NCBI GenBank assembly: GCA_944470555.2
Contig: OX104131.1
Coordinates: forward strand, 21,506,515-21,570,514
Reading direction: 5' to 3'
Origin: Heterobilharzia americana
Taxonomy: Eukaryota > Platyhelminthes > Trematoda > Strigeidida > Schistosomatidae
Length of the DNA: 64,000 nt
The position numbers were made by a program, and so were the translations under genes. Under the pieces are notes generated by a model. It had not been told where the DNA came from. It made no database searches and worked only from the letters and a program-made list of their open reading frames with translations. Shown piece after piece: positions 38,101 through 52,328 of the stretch. Position 1 is the stretch's first letter. Every line of letters begins with the position of its first letter.

Positions 38101-41100
38101 GCTACCTAATCTGTATGGATTGCCTAAAATTCATAAAACAGATAATCCTTTACGTCCTATACTCTCCATGTTCCGTTCACCTACACATAAAGTGGCGAAA
38201 TGGTTAGCAAAAACTCTAATTCCTATTCGAAATGATTTATGTAAGTTTTCTTTAAAAGATACTTTTGAACTTGTTAATTATGTCAGTGATATTAATATCA
38301 AAGATAAGAGATTGTATTCATTTGATGTCAACTCCTTATTTACTAATGTACCCCTAATTAAAACCATTGACATTCTTTGTGATCATATATCTTCCAGTAA
38401 TCCTTCTTTCCCTATCCCCTCAACGTGTTTGAGAGAGCTGTTATTATTGTGTACTGATAAAGTTCATTTCACATTTGAAGGTGAACATTTTCGACAAATA
38501 GATGGTGTGGCTATGGGAAGTCCCTTAGGACCATTGCTAGCTGATATTTACATGTCACACATTGAGGGCTTGACCGGCGATCTCATCAATAAAGTTACTC
38601 TCTATAAAAGATATGTTGATGATATAATCGTGATATGTGATAAGCATGAAGATGGACATGTTTGTTAGAAAGACTTAACAACGTACAAAACAACATAAGC
38701 CTGACACGTGAAGAAGAAAAAGAAAACCGTCTGCCATTCTTGGATATACTCCTAAGTCGTAGAAATGATGGTTCAATAAAACGGTCGATCTACAGGAAAC
38801 CTACTTGGACAGGTCAGTATTTAAGTTTCCATAGCTTTTGTCCAACCCAATACAAGCGAGGTTTGGTAACTTGTCTATTTAAAAGGATCGAGCGTATTTG
38901 TACGGAGGACTCAATGGATGATGATATCAAAATACTAACGGAAACATTAGTGGAAAATGGATATCCATTGAAGTTCATAAACCGCTGCAAAAATCAGCGA
39001 GGATTCAAACCTGATCTGTACTCTGTTTCGAAGAAATGCGTTTACATCGCGTTACCATACAGAGGAGAATCTAATAGCATAATATTAAACGAAGGTTAAG
39101 GTCTGCTGTTAGCAAAACGTACTATGCAGCTAAGCTTATCATAGTTGAGAAGACCAAACACCTGCTGCTACCTAGACCTCAACGCTGTATAAACGATTGT
39201 GTCACATCCCACTGCGTTTATAAATTTACATGTGTGTGGACAAACATACATAGGGACGAATCGTGATATGCACTTGAGGGTAGGGGAACATGTTCCAAAG
39301 TGGCTACGAAAGCAGCTGGATTCACAAACATTGATAAGCGCAGATGGCAGACAACCATCATCATCCATTGCGAAACATATCATTGATAAGAGTCACAGAA
39401 TTGATATCAAGACAGCCTTTACAATTTTGTACAGAAACTGTCAGGGGCGTATACTTAAGTTTGTTGAGGCGCTAGCCATAAATAAATTTAACCCCCATTG
39501 TGTGTGCAAAAACAGTTTGTCCTTACATTAAGCCTACCTTGGTAATGCTTATTTTATCGTATTACCAAGATTGTCTTCAAGTCTTATCTTTTATTCCTCT
39601 CATTATCTTTCTTATTATTGAATTCCTTTATGTCATATGTGTCCTTCCCCCACTTCCAGTTTTCATATATAATGCCTTAACAAGTAAATGTGTGATCAGA
39701 TTGTTCGAAATGTATAGCGCTAATACATCACATTTTTCAGATAATCTACGTCTTCTAATTACATTATCCAAATTCATAAAAGGGACTAATTGTTTTAAAT
39801 TCTAGAACAGATAACAGATAACATATTGACACAACAAAAAACTGTAACTTAAAGTTAATCTTTCAAACTAGTGTACATATTATGTGTGTGCTCACCATCA
39901 CAACTGCAAATTTAATACAGAGAAAAATTACCTACTTACCTACTAAGGCACAGGTTACAATCTTCAAGGCATCAATACAATACACTAACTGGATATGACT
40001 GAAACCATTCAGTACAATATTTGAAAGAGTGTTAAAAGAAGATTTTTGTCTAGTTGAATTACTAAATACATTCATAGATCTCTTTATATTAGATGAAAGG
40101 TGAATTCTATCATTTCTTTTGGAGGATAAAAAGGAAATATGATCGATTTTTAGTGAATTAATATCATTATTATTACTGTTACTAGTATTCACTACTTCAT
40201 TTGAAGAAGGCCACCATGGATTAGTTAGTTGAACAATTTGTTGAGCTGTTGGTCGTTTATTTGAATCAGATTCCCAACAGTAGGTCATTAAGTTAATCAG
40301 TGTACGCGGACAACGTTTTAAAAACTAAAATTTACAGAATTAGTAGAAATAAAACATTAATAAAGATATATTCAACTGATAAGATGAACACATAGAAAAT
40401 GATTCAATTTTAATAACAGTGAAGTTGATGATGGTATAATTTCCGACTTCGATTCTGAAATTTACCAGTATATGTAGCATGTACTCAATAAAACTGAGGT
40501 TTAGTAGATGAACACTTCACCGGATATTTATTTTATCATAAATCCAAATCGTGTTATAATAACTCCAATTGTGGTAGTTGGAGTATCGGTGACATACTGA
40601 CTCATATATCTAACGGTAGTAACCATTTAGCTACTTAGTGTTATCAGCTTTTATTCTTGATAAGCTATTGAAGGAAATATATTTTTGAAATTCCAATGAA
40701 ATAGAAAAGAGGAAATCTTACATTTTGAAGCCTTGAGTAGTATCAAGGATTTACATTTTTGAAATTCAATGAAACCTTACAAACATATTTCCCCTATTAC
40801 ACTATCACCTAGTACTCTATTTATTCACGTCTATGAGGTAAAACTTTCATCCTGATGTCGACTAAACGCTGATTTTATACATTTCGAGTCATTAACAGTT
40901 TCACTTCGTAAAGAATAAGGGAATTAGTCAAATGCTTGTTTCTAAGTTGTTGTTTTAAAAAATCTCAATTCGATTGGCATTTAAGAGTTATGCATACTCC
41001 AAGTACAACATGAAAATAATTTGGATCAAGTGAGCACTTATTTATATTCGAGCAATGAAGTATAGTTTTGGATCATCAACAGATCAGAATCCTACAAACA

Positions 41101-44100
41101 TGTATTAAATCAAAAATATGTTCATAACCATAGTTTAACAATATAGATACAAAGTAAATGCTGATGAAACCTCTCATAGACAACTAGTTCACTAGTTACT
41201 AGCCGGTCCTAAGCCCGGATAAAGAGGGAAGGTTGGGCATACGGCTAGCAACCCCACTACGTAAAATTAATTCCATCGCTAATGAAACTTAAAAGCACAA
41301 AGAAATTATAAAAATAAAAGCAAACTTATTCCTCGCTGGAATTGGGAAGAACAAATGACGCCGGTCGGTGAAAGCCTCCAGGAAGCCAGTCGGCAAACGT
41401 GTCTCCTCATCTTTCGATGAAGGCAAAAGAAAGAATGGGGATATGGAATGTCCACACCATGTATGAACCTAGCAATGCTGCCCAGATTGCAAACGAGACG
41501 AGAAGGTATGGCATAAAAGTGCTTGGAATCTGCGAAAGTAAATGGAATGGGAGTGGAATCTCTAAACTCTTAGCTGGAGAGTTAATAATCTACTCCTATA
41601 TTGTCAACCACACGACAACCACCAACAAACTGAGCTTTCGAGTGGCTATCATGATGTCTCCAAGAACATCGAAAGCTCGCTCTCATGCAGTGGGAACCTA
41701 TCTTCTCCTCCACATTCAGGATCATGACAGCAAGATTCAACTCAAAAGGAAGTAAAGTAACAATCATTCAGTGTTACGCTACGCACCTACAAACAATGCA
41801 GATGAAGAGAAGAAGGAGAAATTCTATAGACAACTTCAATCAACACTCGACAAGACCCCACTCCGGTTGGCGACATCAAAATTCTAATGGGCGACATGAA
41901 TGTCAAACTCGGAACGGACAACACAGGAAGAGAACCAAATAAGGGCCGAGAAGCACTCGGTGAAATGAAGGAGAATAGAGAACCGTTTGCAGACTTCTGC
42001 TCATTCAACGATGTGGTGATTGGAGGCAGTATGTACAAACACAAGGATATTCACAAAGCTACATGGATTTTGTTTCACCAGATGCACACACTACAAACCG
42101 GATCAAATTCATCTCGATGTGAAGAAAGTGGAGACGCAGCCTACTAGACACAGGATCCGATCAAGAAAAGGGGAAGATGTAGGTTCAGATCACTCACTGT
42201 CTAGTGCAAGGACCTTTCAAAATCAAGTTGAAAGCCTTCAAAGTAGTTGGTGATACATCATAGTTCAAGTTTAACACGCAGAACAAAACTGAAGGACATC
42301 AGTCATCAGTAGAAAATGGGAGACATTAGGCAACATCCCTGAAGAAACCTCCGTGGGAGAACACTGGGACTCTTTGAAAGGTAGGTGGAAAGAAATCTTC
42401 ACAACCGTGTTAGGAAGGAAGAAGAAACAAAACAAGGAATGGATCTCGACGAATACATGGAAGGCGATAGAGGAGGGAGAGGAAGATTGTGAAACAGAAG
42501 ATGAACCAGTGCAAGAATGCACAACGAAAAGAAGAACTGAGTACAACCTAAAACAATATACTGGAAAAAGAAGTGAAGAAGAGTGTGCGAAAAGACAAAA
42601 GACACTTCTACGACACACTGGCAAGTGAAGCAGAACAGGCTGCTGGTAGAAGAGACCTGACAATGTTGTATCAAATAACCAGGTTACTGTCTGGAGGGAG
42701 GAGAGATCAACACAGATGAAACCAATGAAAGATGGTGAAGGAAAGCTAATTACAAGAGAAGAGAAACAAAGGAAAGGATGGGCTGACCACTTCATAAAAC
42801 TCTTGAATCGACCACCACCATAACCACCTACAACTCGTTCAAATGGAATCCACCAAAAGCGCTAAAAACAGACTCAGAGACAACAGTGGACATGTTCACA
42901 CCACACCACCGTTGCAGAAGGTCTGGAAGGGAGGAAAGGTACCTGCGGATTGGAAAAAGGGCTGCCTTGTCAAACTTCCAAAGAAGGAAGACCTAAGTCT
43001 TTGCAAGAACTGGTGAGGAATCATGTCCTACTCCTGTCCACCCCAAGCAAAATATTAGGCCGCATCATCCTGGAGAGACTAAAAACGCTCTGGATTTAAA
43101 ATTACGAACGGAACAGGCTGGCTTTAGGAAGTATAAAGCATGTGCGGATCAAATTAAAACGCTACACCACGCATCATCATAGAACAGAGCATAGATTTTG
43201 AAAAGGTCTTCGACAGCGCCGATCGAGAAGTAATTCGCAAACTGCTTCAATACTACGGAGTACCATAAACCTTTATGAACCTCATTCAACAGCTATACAA
43301 TGACGCTGCATGCCGAGTAATTCACAATGGAAAGCTCAGTGACGCCTTTAAAGTGCAGACAGGAAGGAGGAAGACAAGGCTACCTACCATCACCGATGAT
43401 CTTTCTGATTTTGGTCGACTGGATTGGACCGTGCAAAAAACTGTGAGGAGCGAAAAGAGGGGCATACGCTGGTTGTCTGGACCGATGAAGAGACCCCAGA
43501 AGAAGATTTGGATTTCGCTGATGATGATCGATATCTAATGTCGCACAAACTCGGAGATCTACAGGTGAAAACGAAAAAGTTGACAGAAGAAGCAGCGAAG
43601 ACGGGACTTCAAATGAATGTAGAGCAGACAGAGGTGATGAAGATACCCAACCAACAACAAGAAGTACCAATCACCATGAATGGGAGAAACTTTAACGAAG
43701 TAGTCTCTATCACCTACTTAGGCAACATCGTTTAACTACAGGTGGCGGCGGCACAGATAAAGACGTCGAAGCCAGCATCGGGAAGACAGTAAGACAGGCC
43801 TTCATTAACCTGAAACCAGTGTGGAAGACTACTGCACTACACTCGGCATAAAGAACAAGATCCGAATTTTAGACACTAAAGTCAGTCAAGTCTGTGCTTC
43901 TATTTGATGGTTGAGAGATTTGGCGCGTCACGAAAAGCATTTCCAACAAACTACAGACATTCGTCAACATCTGCCGCCTACTCTCACTCGATACTGACAC
44001 TGAAGATCAGATGGCCAGAATAGTAAGAATAAGCAACAAAGAACTCTGGCTGGCTGGCAACGAACCAACCAAGAACCCACTGTCCAACAAAGATGCAGAA

Positions 44101-47100
44101 GAAAGTGGAGATGGATTGGGCATACACTGAGAAGACCATTCGGGGACATCACGCGCCAGGCCTTGAAGTGGAATCCATAAGGCGTCCGAGGCAAGGGTGA
44201 CATGTAGGAGATGGTGTGAGGAAGAAATAAAAGCTTGTGAGCAGTCGTGGAGACAGGTTTAAAAGACTGGAGAGAAGAGAGTGCAATGAAGATGTGTTAC
44301 TGAAGCTCTATGTTTTACTACGAACCCAAGGAGCAAATAGTAATAAACAATCAATGCTGATGAAATCGTCTAGTCTGGCAATGAAACGCCTAAGAACAAA
44401 CCTCAAAGCTCGGAGAACACTAAAAGATTATCATGAATAACTGTCACATAAAAAAGGTGTGATTAATGATTGGCTAAACTCAACACAATACCAGTCGTCA
44501 GCTTGCAGACTTATAAGGATCTATTCAACGACGACAAGCTGTACATACTCTGAAGTATTCATTCCGTTTTATGAACATTTACGTCACTCTAGCACATCTA
44601 ATGTATTTGTGGTATTCATTTGATGTGATGTCTTTATTCAGACGAATTCATACTAATAGGAATATTTACATTACCTGTCAGTATTCCAACCTTCTTACTA
44701 TACCTATTTCGAAATTCGAATACCTGCTATTACCACTAAATAAAGACGTTCAGTTTCAACTTGACAAAAATTTATACCACCAAACTGACGGGGTATCTAT
44801 CAGCAGTCCATTAGGCCTGGTGTTGGCAGATATCCTTATGGCTGATCTTAAGAAGACAAAGCTTGGACGTGCGACTGAAAAGATAATATCTTATTCTGGA
44901 TATGTCGAAGACCGATTTGCTTTACGCAACGACTTACGTCATGTGCCGAACTTCAATCTTGGTCACCGAAACACTATCGAAATGGAATAAACTTAAACGA
45001 CCACATATGAAGAATTAACAAAAGACAATTCAGAAAAACTTTCTTTTCAACGAATCATTTTCAAAAGCTGTACAAGCGTAAGCATAGTTACAACAAAATA
45101 TATATCAATAAATAGCTAATGAGTTGACTCCGTTAACCGTCTAAGAGATGTCAACATCTGCGGCAAGCGTAATTTATCATATAACGTCACATCGCTCCTC
45201 ACTAATGTCCTTTTGATGAAAACAATCTGATATCTGTGTGATTATATTGAGACCAACAAGCCTGAGTTTAAGATTCCTAAACATTTTTTGAAGGAGTTGC
45301 TCTTACTGGGAGGAACGACAAAGAATGAGGTCCAATTTCAAATGTTTATTATGACATTTTGTACAGTACTGATGAAATATTGTACACCTCCCATTAAAAA
45401 AGCACCATCTGCTTCATTTCCTCGTCTTCTTCTATCTCGATTTGCTCTTTATAAGCCCACATTATCTCTTGTCCATGACTTCCGCCAACGTCTCAACATA
45501 TGCTACTTGTACCATTCTTATCATTAGCATCCGCTACATTACGATATAACTTTACCATACAATTTAGATTCAAAGGTGAATTTTACCGACTAACGGGGTG
45601 GCAACGGGTTCACCAATGGGTTATCTCTTAGCCGACTGCTTCGTGGCCAGTAATCTTCGTCCACTAAACGATTCTGCATCTGTCCCAGATATACGAAAAA
45701 TTCTACTACGCTTATCACAAAGAGGAAGAGATATTAGAACTATATCAATTGTATCCAACGTTATCTAGTAAATGATACTATTTCACTATGTGGCATTTCT
45801 AATAAACAGACTAAAATGAAGTTTGAGTTAACCTTCTAGCCGCCATCACCAAGTGACTTTATTGACCGATTTTGTTAGCTTTATACTGATTCATTGGTTA
45901 CTGACGGATATATATCTTAGTGTAACTGATTAAAATTTTACAGCCTTTGAAAATGACTCGTAGAAAAGAAAGTTTTCTTCGCTGAATTGTCTTCTGTTAA
46001 GTTTTCATTATCTAATGGGACTATTTTGATGGGTCATATATGAAAGCTCAGAGAATATAAAACCATTGGCACTCTCATACTCAATTACAAATATAATATA
46101 TAATATGAATATTATAACTCACATGTGATGGAATTTCAGGACGTACACCTGAAATCACTTCTTGAGCCAAACGAAACAATATCGAAGACGACTTTTTGTA
46201 TGGTTGTTCTAATTGAATCATCTCACAAATTAATATTCCCATTGCATAGATATCAACCTATTGAAAATTAAGATTGAAACAGAGAATAGAAATAAACATG
46301 GAATGGAAGTTAGTTTACTTATAAATACTACTGACTACTACTACTGTGAATATGTTGGCAGAAATAAAACAAACACGTCTGTTAACTAGTTAGTTTTCTC
46401 TTTCTTTAATATTATCATCGATAAATAAAGTCATGAATACAGCAGTAACAAGCTAACGGTGATGGGTTTAGGAGAGAAACAATACAATTAAAATAGACCG
46501 TGCTCCACTTCTCTAATTCAGATGCACTTGGACTGGAACCAAAAGACCCAACAGAGCAGTTAGTTTGGTTATAATGACGACAAAAAAGTAACGTATCATG
46601 GATCTACATGGCAGCCTTCATGAACCTTAAAAGTCTACTGCAGAAGTTCAATGGATATTACAAGTCAAACAAATTTACCATAGAAACTGGATGTTTTATT
46701 GAGAAGAAGACATGAGAGTTAACTAAGGAGATCAATTTACAGAAAACGAAGTTGGCTTTTATAAGTCAAGAAAAGAAATCTAATTAATTCACTATCAACA
46801 AGAATTAAACTAATTTGTACGAATGATGCAGAAAATGAGGATATGGAAGTACTTTGAAGAGGGCTCACCGGAATAGTTGTCTTTCAAGATTCACTGACAA
46901 GAACATGAGGTCTGAACTTTGCAAAGAAAGAAACATAACGGTTTCAGAGGAGACAATATTTATGAATATTAGATTTAAATGAGGCAACGGTAAAGATACT
47001 GAAAAATCGAGTGTGTAAAGCACCAAAGAAAACATTGTTATTCATCTAGTTTCGGATTTTCTTCAGTAAATAACTACCTTTTCGGACCATTTTTACGTGT

Positions 47101-50100
47101 TTACCATTTCCCCTGGTGTTGTAGAGCTGGTTACATAGGCTTCAGAACACGTCTTCTAGCCAAACGCATCTCCAAACATTATCCTGCGTCACTGTCTAAA
47201 AGAGACTGGGAAGCGATTAACAACTCAATTCTTGAGCATCTGGTTAGCTCTGGTCGTCTTCTCCACCATACGTTTCCTTCAAAGACATTCAGGACGTTTT
47301 ATACAAAAGTATTGCTTAAAGGCAGTGACCTAGAACCTTATGTGGAACCTGGAATCAAACACGACGCATTTAATGGGAGAACAGTTATCTTAGGGAGGAT
47401 AAAGAAAATATTCTTGCTTATTAAACTGAAGTGAAAAACCCTTGAGCAATTGACTGTGTAACCACTTCTTCCCCTTATAATAAACCAAAGCAAATGAGAT
47501 GAAAAAAATAACTAACCTTTGTATTGTACGTCTGTTCACCTAAGTATTCTAAAATCTCAGGCGCCATATAACCAGTTGTACCAACATATCCCCTGCATCC
47601 ATCATCAGGTGAACTCATAAAACGACTTGCACCGTAGTCTGTTAATACAATGTGTACTTGAGACGGATTGTAGTTATTCGGTAATGTGGATAACGACATC
47701 AGCATCATCGATGGCGGCATGGACCAGATTAAAACATTCTCCGATTTCACATCCCGATGAATAATCGATAAGTGGTGGAGATAGGCTAGTGCTTTGGCCA
47801 ACTGTAGAAATAAAAATGAAATGACTGTAATAAAATATAAGGAATATAAAAGAGCAAAATGTAGTTGGAGAGTTAACGTTTTATACTACTAAATGTTTTA
47901 ATCCAATTAAGACAAAGCTCAAGAGTACTTAAACATAACGCCATGTGTTTGAATTTCACCTCACTTACTTTCATCTACATAGACAAACACATATAAAGGC
48001 TCCTGTGGCTATTAAATTACTTCAATCCAGGCTTAAAAGCATCTACAAAACTGCAGATGAAACAGACTGAAAGCAAAGATAAGAATATAACTGATAAATG
48101 CAAATATAAGCATCTCAACACATAAGGTGACGAACTGCACAACAGAAACGAACAAGACCTAAACAAAAACCAATAGCTCGTTGGTGGGTGGTTGCTTACG
48201 CAAGAGTTCCTTTCACATACCTCTTACTTTTTAAATATACATGGTTATTAAACTAGAAATCAGTCCGATAAAAACACGTGCTAGATATATCCAGTTAATG
48301 CCTAAATTTATATCAAATGCCGAATGAAGAAGTTGTAGGATGGAAGAAACTTTAGAATGATCACACAGGTATATACAACTAATTTATCGGGACAATTTCT
48401 AGTGATGTTTCACGTCCTTTCACTAACGTCAGAAACCACAAACGGTAACACCGAATTATGCTCGTCGCACAATGAATGGCTATTGACCGATATATTTATT
48501 TGATAGTGGCCAACAAACCATTTTCAAACTTCCAAAGAGTAAAGTTCGGTTAGGGAGGATGATGATGCTTGCAGTGAAAGTCACAGCGGTTGTATGACAC
48601 TATTCAACAAAAATCACCTTAGAATCTAAGAAGCTGGAATCTTTTTTGAGTGTTAAATCCACTCAGTTACTTTGTGCACATTTGTTCAACAGGTAGTGAG
48701 CCACACCTATTGTGTAAGGGCTAATGATGCTACCTAGTTGCCAAAAAATTGATAGGTGGCGCAACGTTTGAACCCACGAACCACTTGGTTGAAAGTCAAC
48801 TTCCTAAAACGATGAGTGAAATCCACCAAAGCTGGAAAATATAACGATAACTGAGCAATTGGTTGGTGAAAGTCAGTTGATATAATAATAATTCGGATTC
48901 CATTAAAAGCAATAAAAAGTAACTTTAGCAACGCTGAAACCACGAAAAATAAAGTAATCTCATTGGATAGTTACCAAGAGACAGGGTGTGTATAGTGTAA
49001 GGGAACGATTAGAACATAATATTTATTATCAGTGTTAAATATCACACTTTAAAAAGACACATTTATAGAAACAGCTAGTTAGCAATTGCTGACTGCATGT
49101 GTGTGTGTGAACTGCTTCTTTCCATGTGTTTATAATTAAGTACACTTTAACTAGAGCAGAAACGTTACAATTGTTGAACACATTAAATGAAGCAAGACAG
49201 GTTTCCAATGAACTATGCTTGCGTTTTCTGGTAATTGAAGAATCTTATGACACACACTGCAAGATAGATGACTAACTAAATCTTAAAAGGAGTACAAAAA
49301 GATTATATTGATTTCAGATAGCGATTTCGTCCTTGGGGAAGATGAGACATTCAGATGCTTGTTGAGACATCTCCCAAGAAAAACAGCGGTGAATGATGTT
49401 TTGTTATACATCTAATACCTAAAGTATGCTTTCACTGATAACTTAAAAAAGCTTTATTTGTATGTCAGAAAACCAAGATGCTGTAGAAGGGAAAAGTAAC
49501 TTATTCAGATAGGATTACTGACTAAGGTGATCGGATCATGAGTTAAACATACCAAATGATCACTACCCTTGACATGGGGTATTGCCTGCAGTAGGTGCGC
49601 ATTATAAAGCTGACTAGACAAAGAAATGAAATAAACTATGAAGTTATTGACTGTTTCTGTAATCTATCAAGAGAAGTATAAGTTTTTCCGGCTACAATGG
49701 TAAATTTGAAATGAACAGTAGAAGAATCTAGTATGACACGAGATGTACTGATTTCAGTAGTCTACATGATCCAACTTTAATTTCGAGTAAATTACCAACC
49801 ATCGACTTTATCCAGGGCTTATGGATTTTCTGCCTGTTACTAACAAATTTAATAAAATTCTCACTTTATTTGACTGAAACTGATTTCAATTAGTTGTTAG
49901 TTAAGCGGTTAAAAAAAGAAAAAGAATACACTCACTTGATTAGTTACACACATCATTGTTAGTGGATGTAATGGATGGTCAAGAAATAGCTCATTATGCT
50001 CTAGTGATGTTGTTGTTGGCATCGTCATCATCGAGGAAGAGGAAACTGATGATTTCAGTAGATCTTGATAGGATGATAGTAATGAAGTGAAATAATCAGA

Positions 50101-52287
50101 TAAATTTCCCAATGGTGCTAATGGCATTAAAAATCCAATCGGATTAGGATAAATGATTCCACAGCATACAAGTAAATTATTCTTCTGTTGTGATAGATGC
50201 ATATTTGAAATCAGCTTATTATTGTCACTATTATTATCAGTTTTCTTTTGAAGGCATTTACTAAAACAACCATAAGTCAATCGTCTCTCTTGTATACCAT
50301 TATACAATTTACTCATATTCTTATAGCTACGATTGGATGCTGTTGGAGTAGAATGTTTCTGATATGAATGGATGTGAAAAGGAGGATGATGCTTGCTAAA
50401 TTTCATTTGATAAACTTTCATACAATTCATTGTGATTGGTAAGAGGATATTTAATTCAGCTCGAATTTCCTGTTCAAAATTAAAATTATGTTAAAGAGAA
50501 TAATATGAATGAACATCATAGAGAAGATGTATGAATGCATTCTTAACTGATTGACCTAATCATGATAACCTATGATATAAATTTAAAACAAACAACAAAA
50601 AGCAAGGTTTAATGAATTCGTGAATTTCGGTTGAACTCGGCAACTGAGCACTCTACATACTTGCTTATTTGCGCTAAGATGTAAAACAGGGACAAATACC
50701 TTTATCTATTTTAAACTAGGACGACAATTAAGACTTCATAACATTAAAAAGATTTTGAAGATGTGTTGAGTTGATTCATGAGAAGATTGGAATAGAGGTG
50801 GGAATTAACTGAAAAATTGCATGAATTAGAGTTTAGTTATTTCATTGTAAATAAAATAGTTGACAACCGAATAAAGAACGCATATTAGAAATAAATATAT
50901 CCACTAAACTGGAACAATTTAGTAAGGAATATAGAAATAAAACGAAAACAAAAAAGAATTACGTAGTAACAATAAAATTATTCAATTGTTTAGGTGACAG
51001 TGCAATAAAATTGTTACTTAAAGTAACCCCTATTTCTTTCTGAATACCGCGGGTTGGTTTATGTACACACCAATTGACAGCAGCAGTATAAAAAAGAAGG
51101 AAAGTTCGTCCGTTTTGAAACTCATCAGTTGGATACACATGTATCCCAGTGAGTGATGGTGTCAGAATATCCTATATTTACCGGTAAATAAATTATCGAA
51201 TATTCAAGTGAAACCTAACAAACAAATTAACGTCGAATCTATTACAAAAGGGAATCCTTTCAAGCTGTTACATATCAAAACGGCAGACAAATAAATGACA
51301 TTAGAGTTTATAAAAGTTAAGGTTAATCGAAATATTCAAGACTTCGAAGATGACTCTGATTGATTTTGAGCCACATCAGAAAGCTTTCAAACATTGATTA
51401 ATTTCGTCTTAAAAACCTAAGTGAGGTAGTCCCAACAAACTTCATGCAACTTGAACATAAGAAGTACCATTGTCGTTGCTTAATTCTAGGAGAAAATGAA
51501 TATTGTAAACATGATTATGATGAATTTGTGTATATAAGTCAGGAACTGTATTGAATGGCATAATTCTACATGAAATTAAACTGTACTCAATGTGATCATA
51601 TTTGTCTTTGGTGTCTTCAAAAAAAGTAAAACTAATTTTTTAAACATGGAACAAAAGAAGATAAGTTTAAAATTTCATTAAAATCCCAAAGAATTCTTAC
51701 ACAGTATTAGTAATTACAAACTCTGAGTAATACAACTTTCTGCGAACTGCGATAAGGTATTTTTAAAAGAATTTACTTCCTAGTTAGTGTATCAAGAAAT
51801 GAATAAATAACGAAATAAATAGCGCAAGGACTAAGTGGTCACTTTGTTAGTCTGTTAATCTTGTGCTAGCGAATGCCACAATCGATAAAATGAGTCATCA
51901 ACGAAAGCGACCGATTAAGTGACTAAAGAATAATCAGCTTACCTGATATGCAATTAAACACGTTTCAACGGGATGTTGTAGCCATCTACGTTGATCTTGA
52001 CGATATAAAGCAAATGCATCACGAAGATTTGAACTAGTAGAGCCTTCTGAAAGTTTTGTTATATCGTTAGGAACAGCAAAGGAAGAAGAATTATTTACGC
52101 TTGAGTTATCCAAGTTCGGGTGGACAGGTGAACAAATTTTTACAGCTATTTTATGAGTTTGATAATTACCATCTTCATTGTTAATCTAAAGATGGGAAAA
52201 TGAAATAAATATGTGATATTGCAGGTTATGAGAGGAAAAAACTACAGCAGACAAACATTCCTTATGTTGGCAGGTGTCTGTGTAGAA

Positions 52288-52328
<41 letters not shown>

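Larger units (their letters stand above)
37553..39810 (+). mobile_element. Penelope-like element with inverted terminal repeats
   Basis: Left inverted arm 37553-37894, body 37895-39437, right arm 39438-39810. The body codes an RT (from [10 protein letters not shown] at about 37889), an RT thumb and a GIY-YIG endonuclease whose C-terminus runs into the right arm. The left arm is the reverse complement of the right one, with few differences. The body starts inside the RT, so the element is 5'-truncated. This is the best preserved mobile element in the window. It lies in an intron of the LRRK-like gene, antisense to it. Confidence 0.88.

Noticed and set aside
37553..39805. 92-101 codon hydrophobic frames in both Penelope arms as a real membrane protein
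   Set aside because: They occur once in each inverted arm in the 3' UTR position and reflect T-rich sequence; the endonuclease C-terminus explains the coding part.
42271..42795. 174-codon minus-strand open frame rich in Ser, Phe and Leu
   Set aside because: It is the reverse strand of the purine-rich central part of the SR2-type element; no domain is visible.
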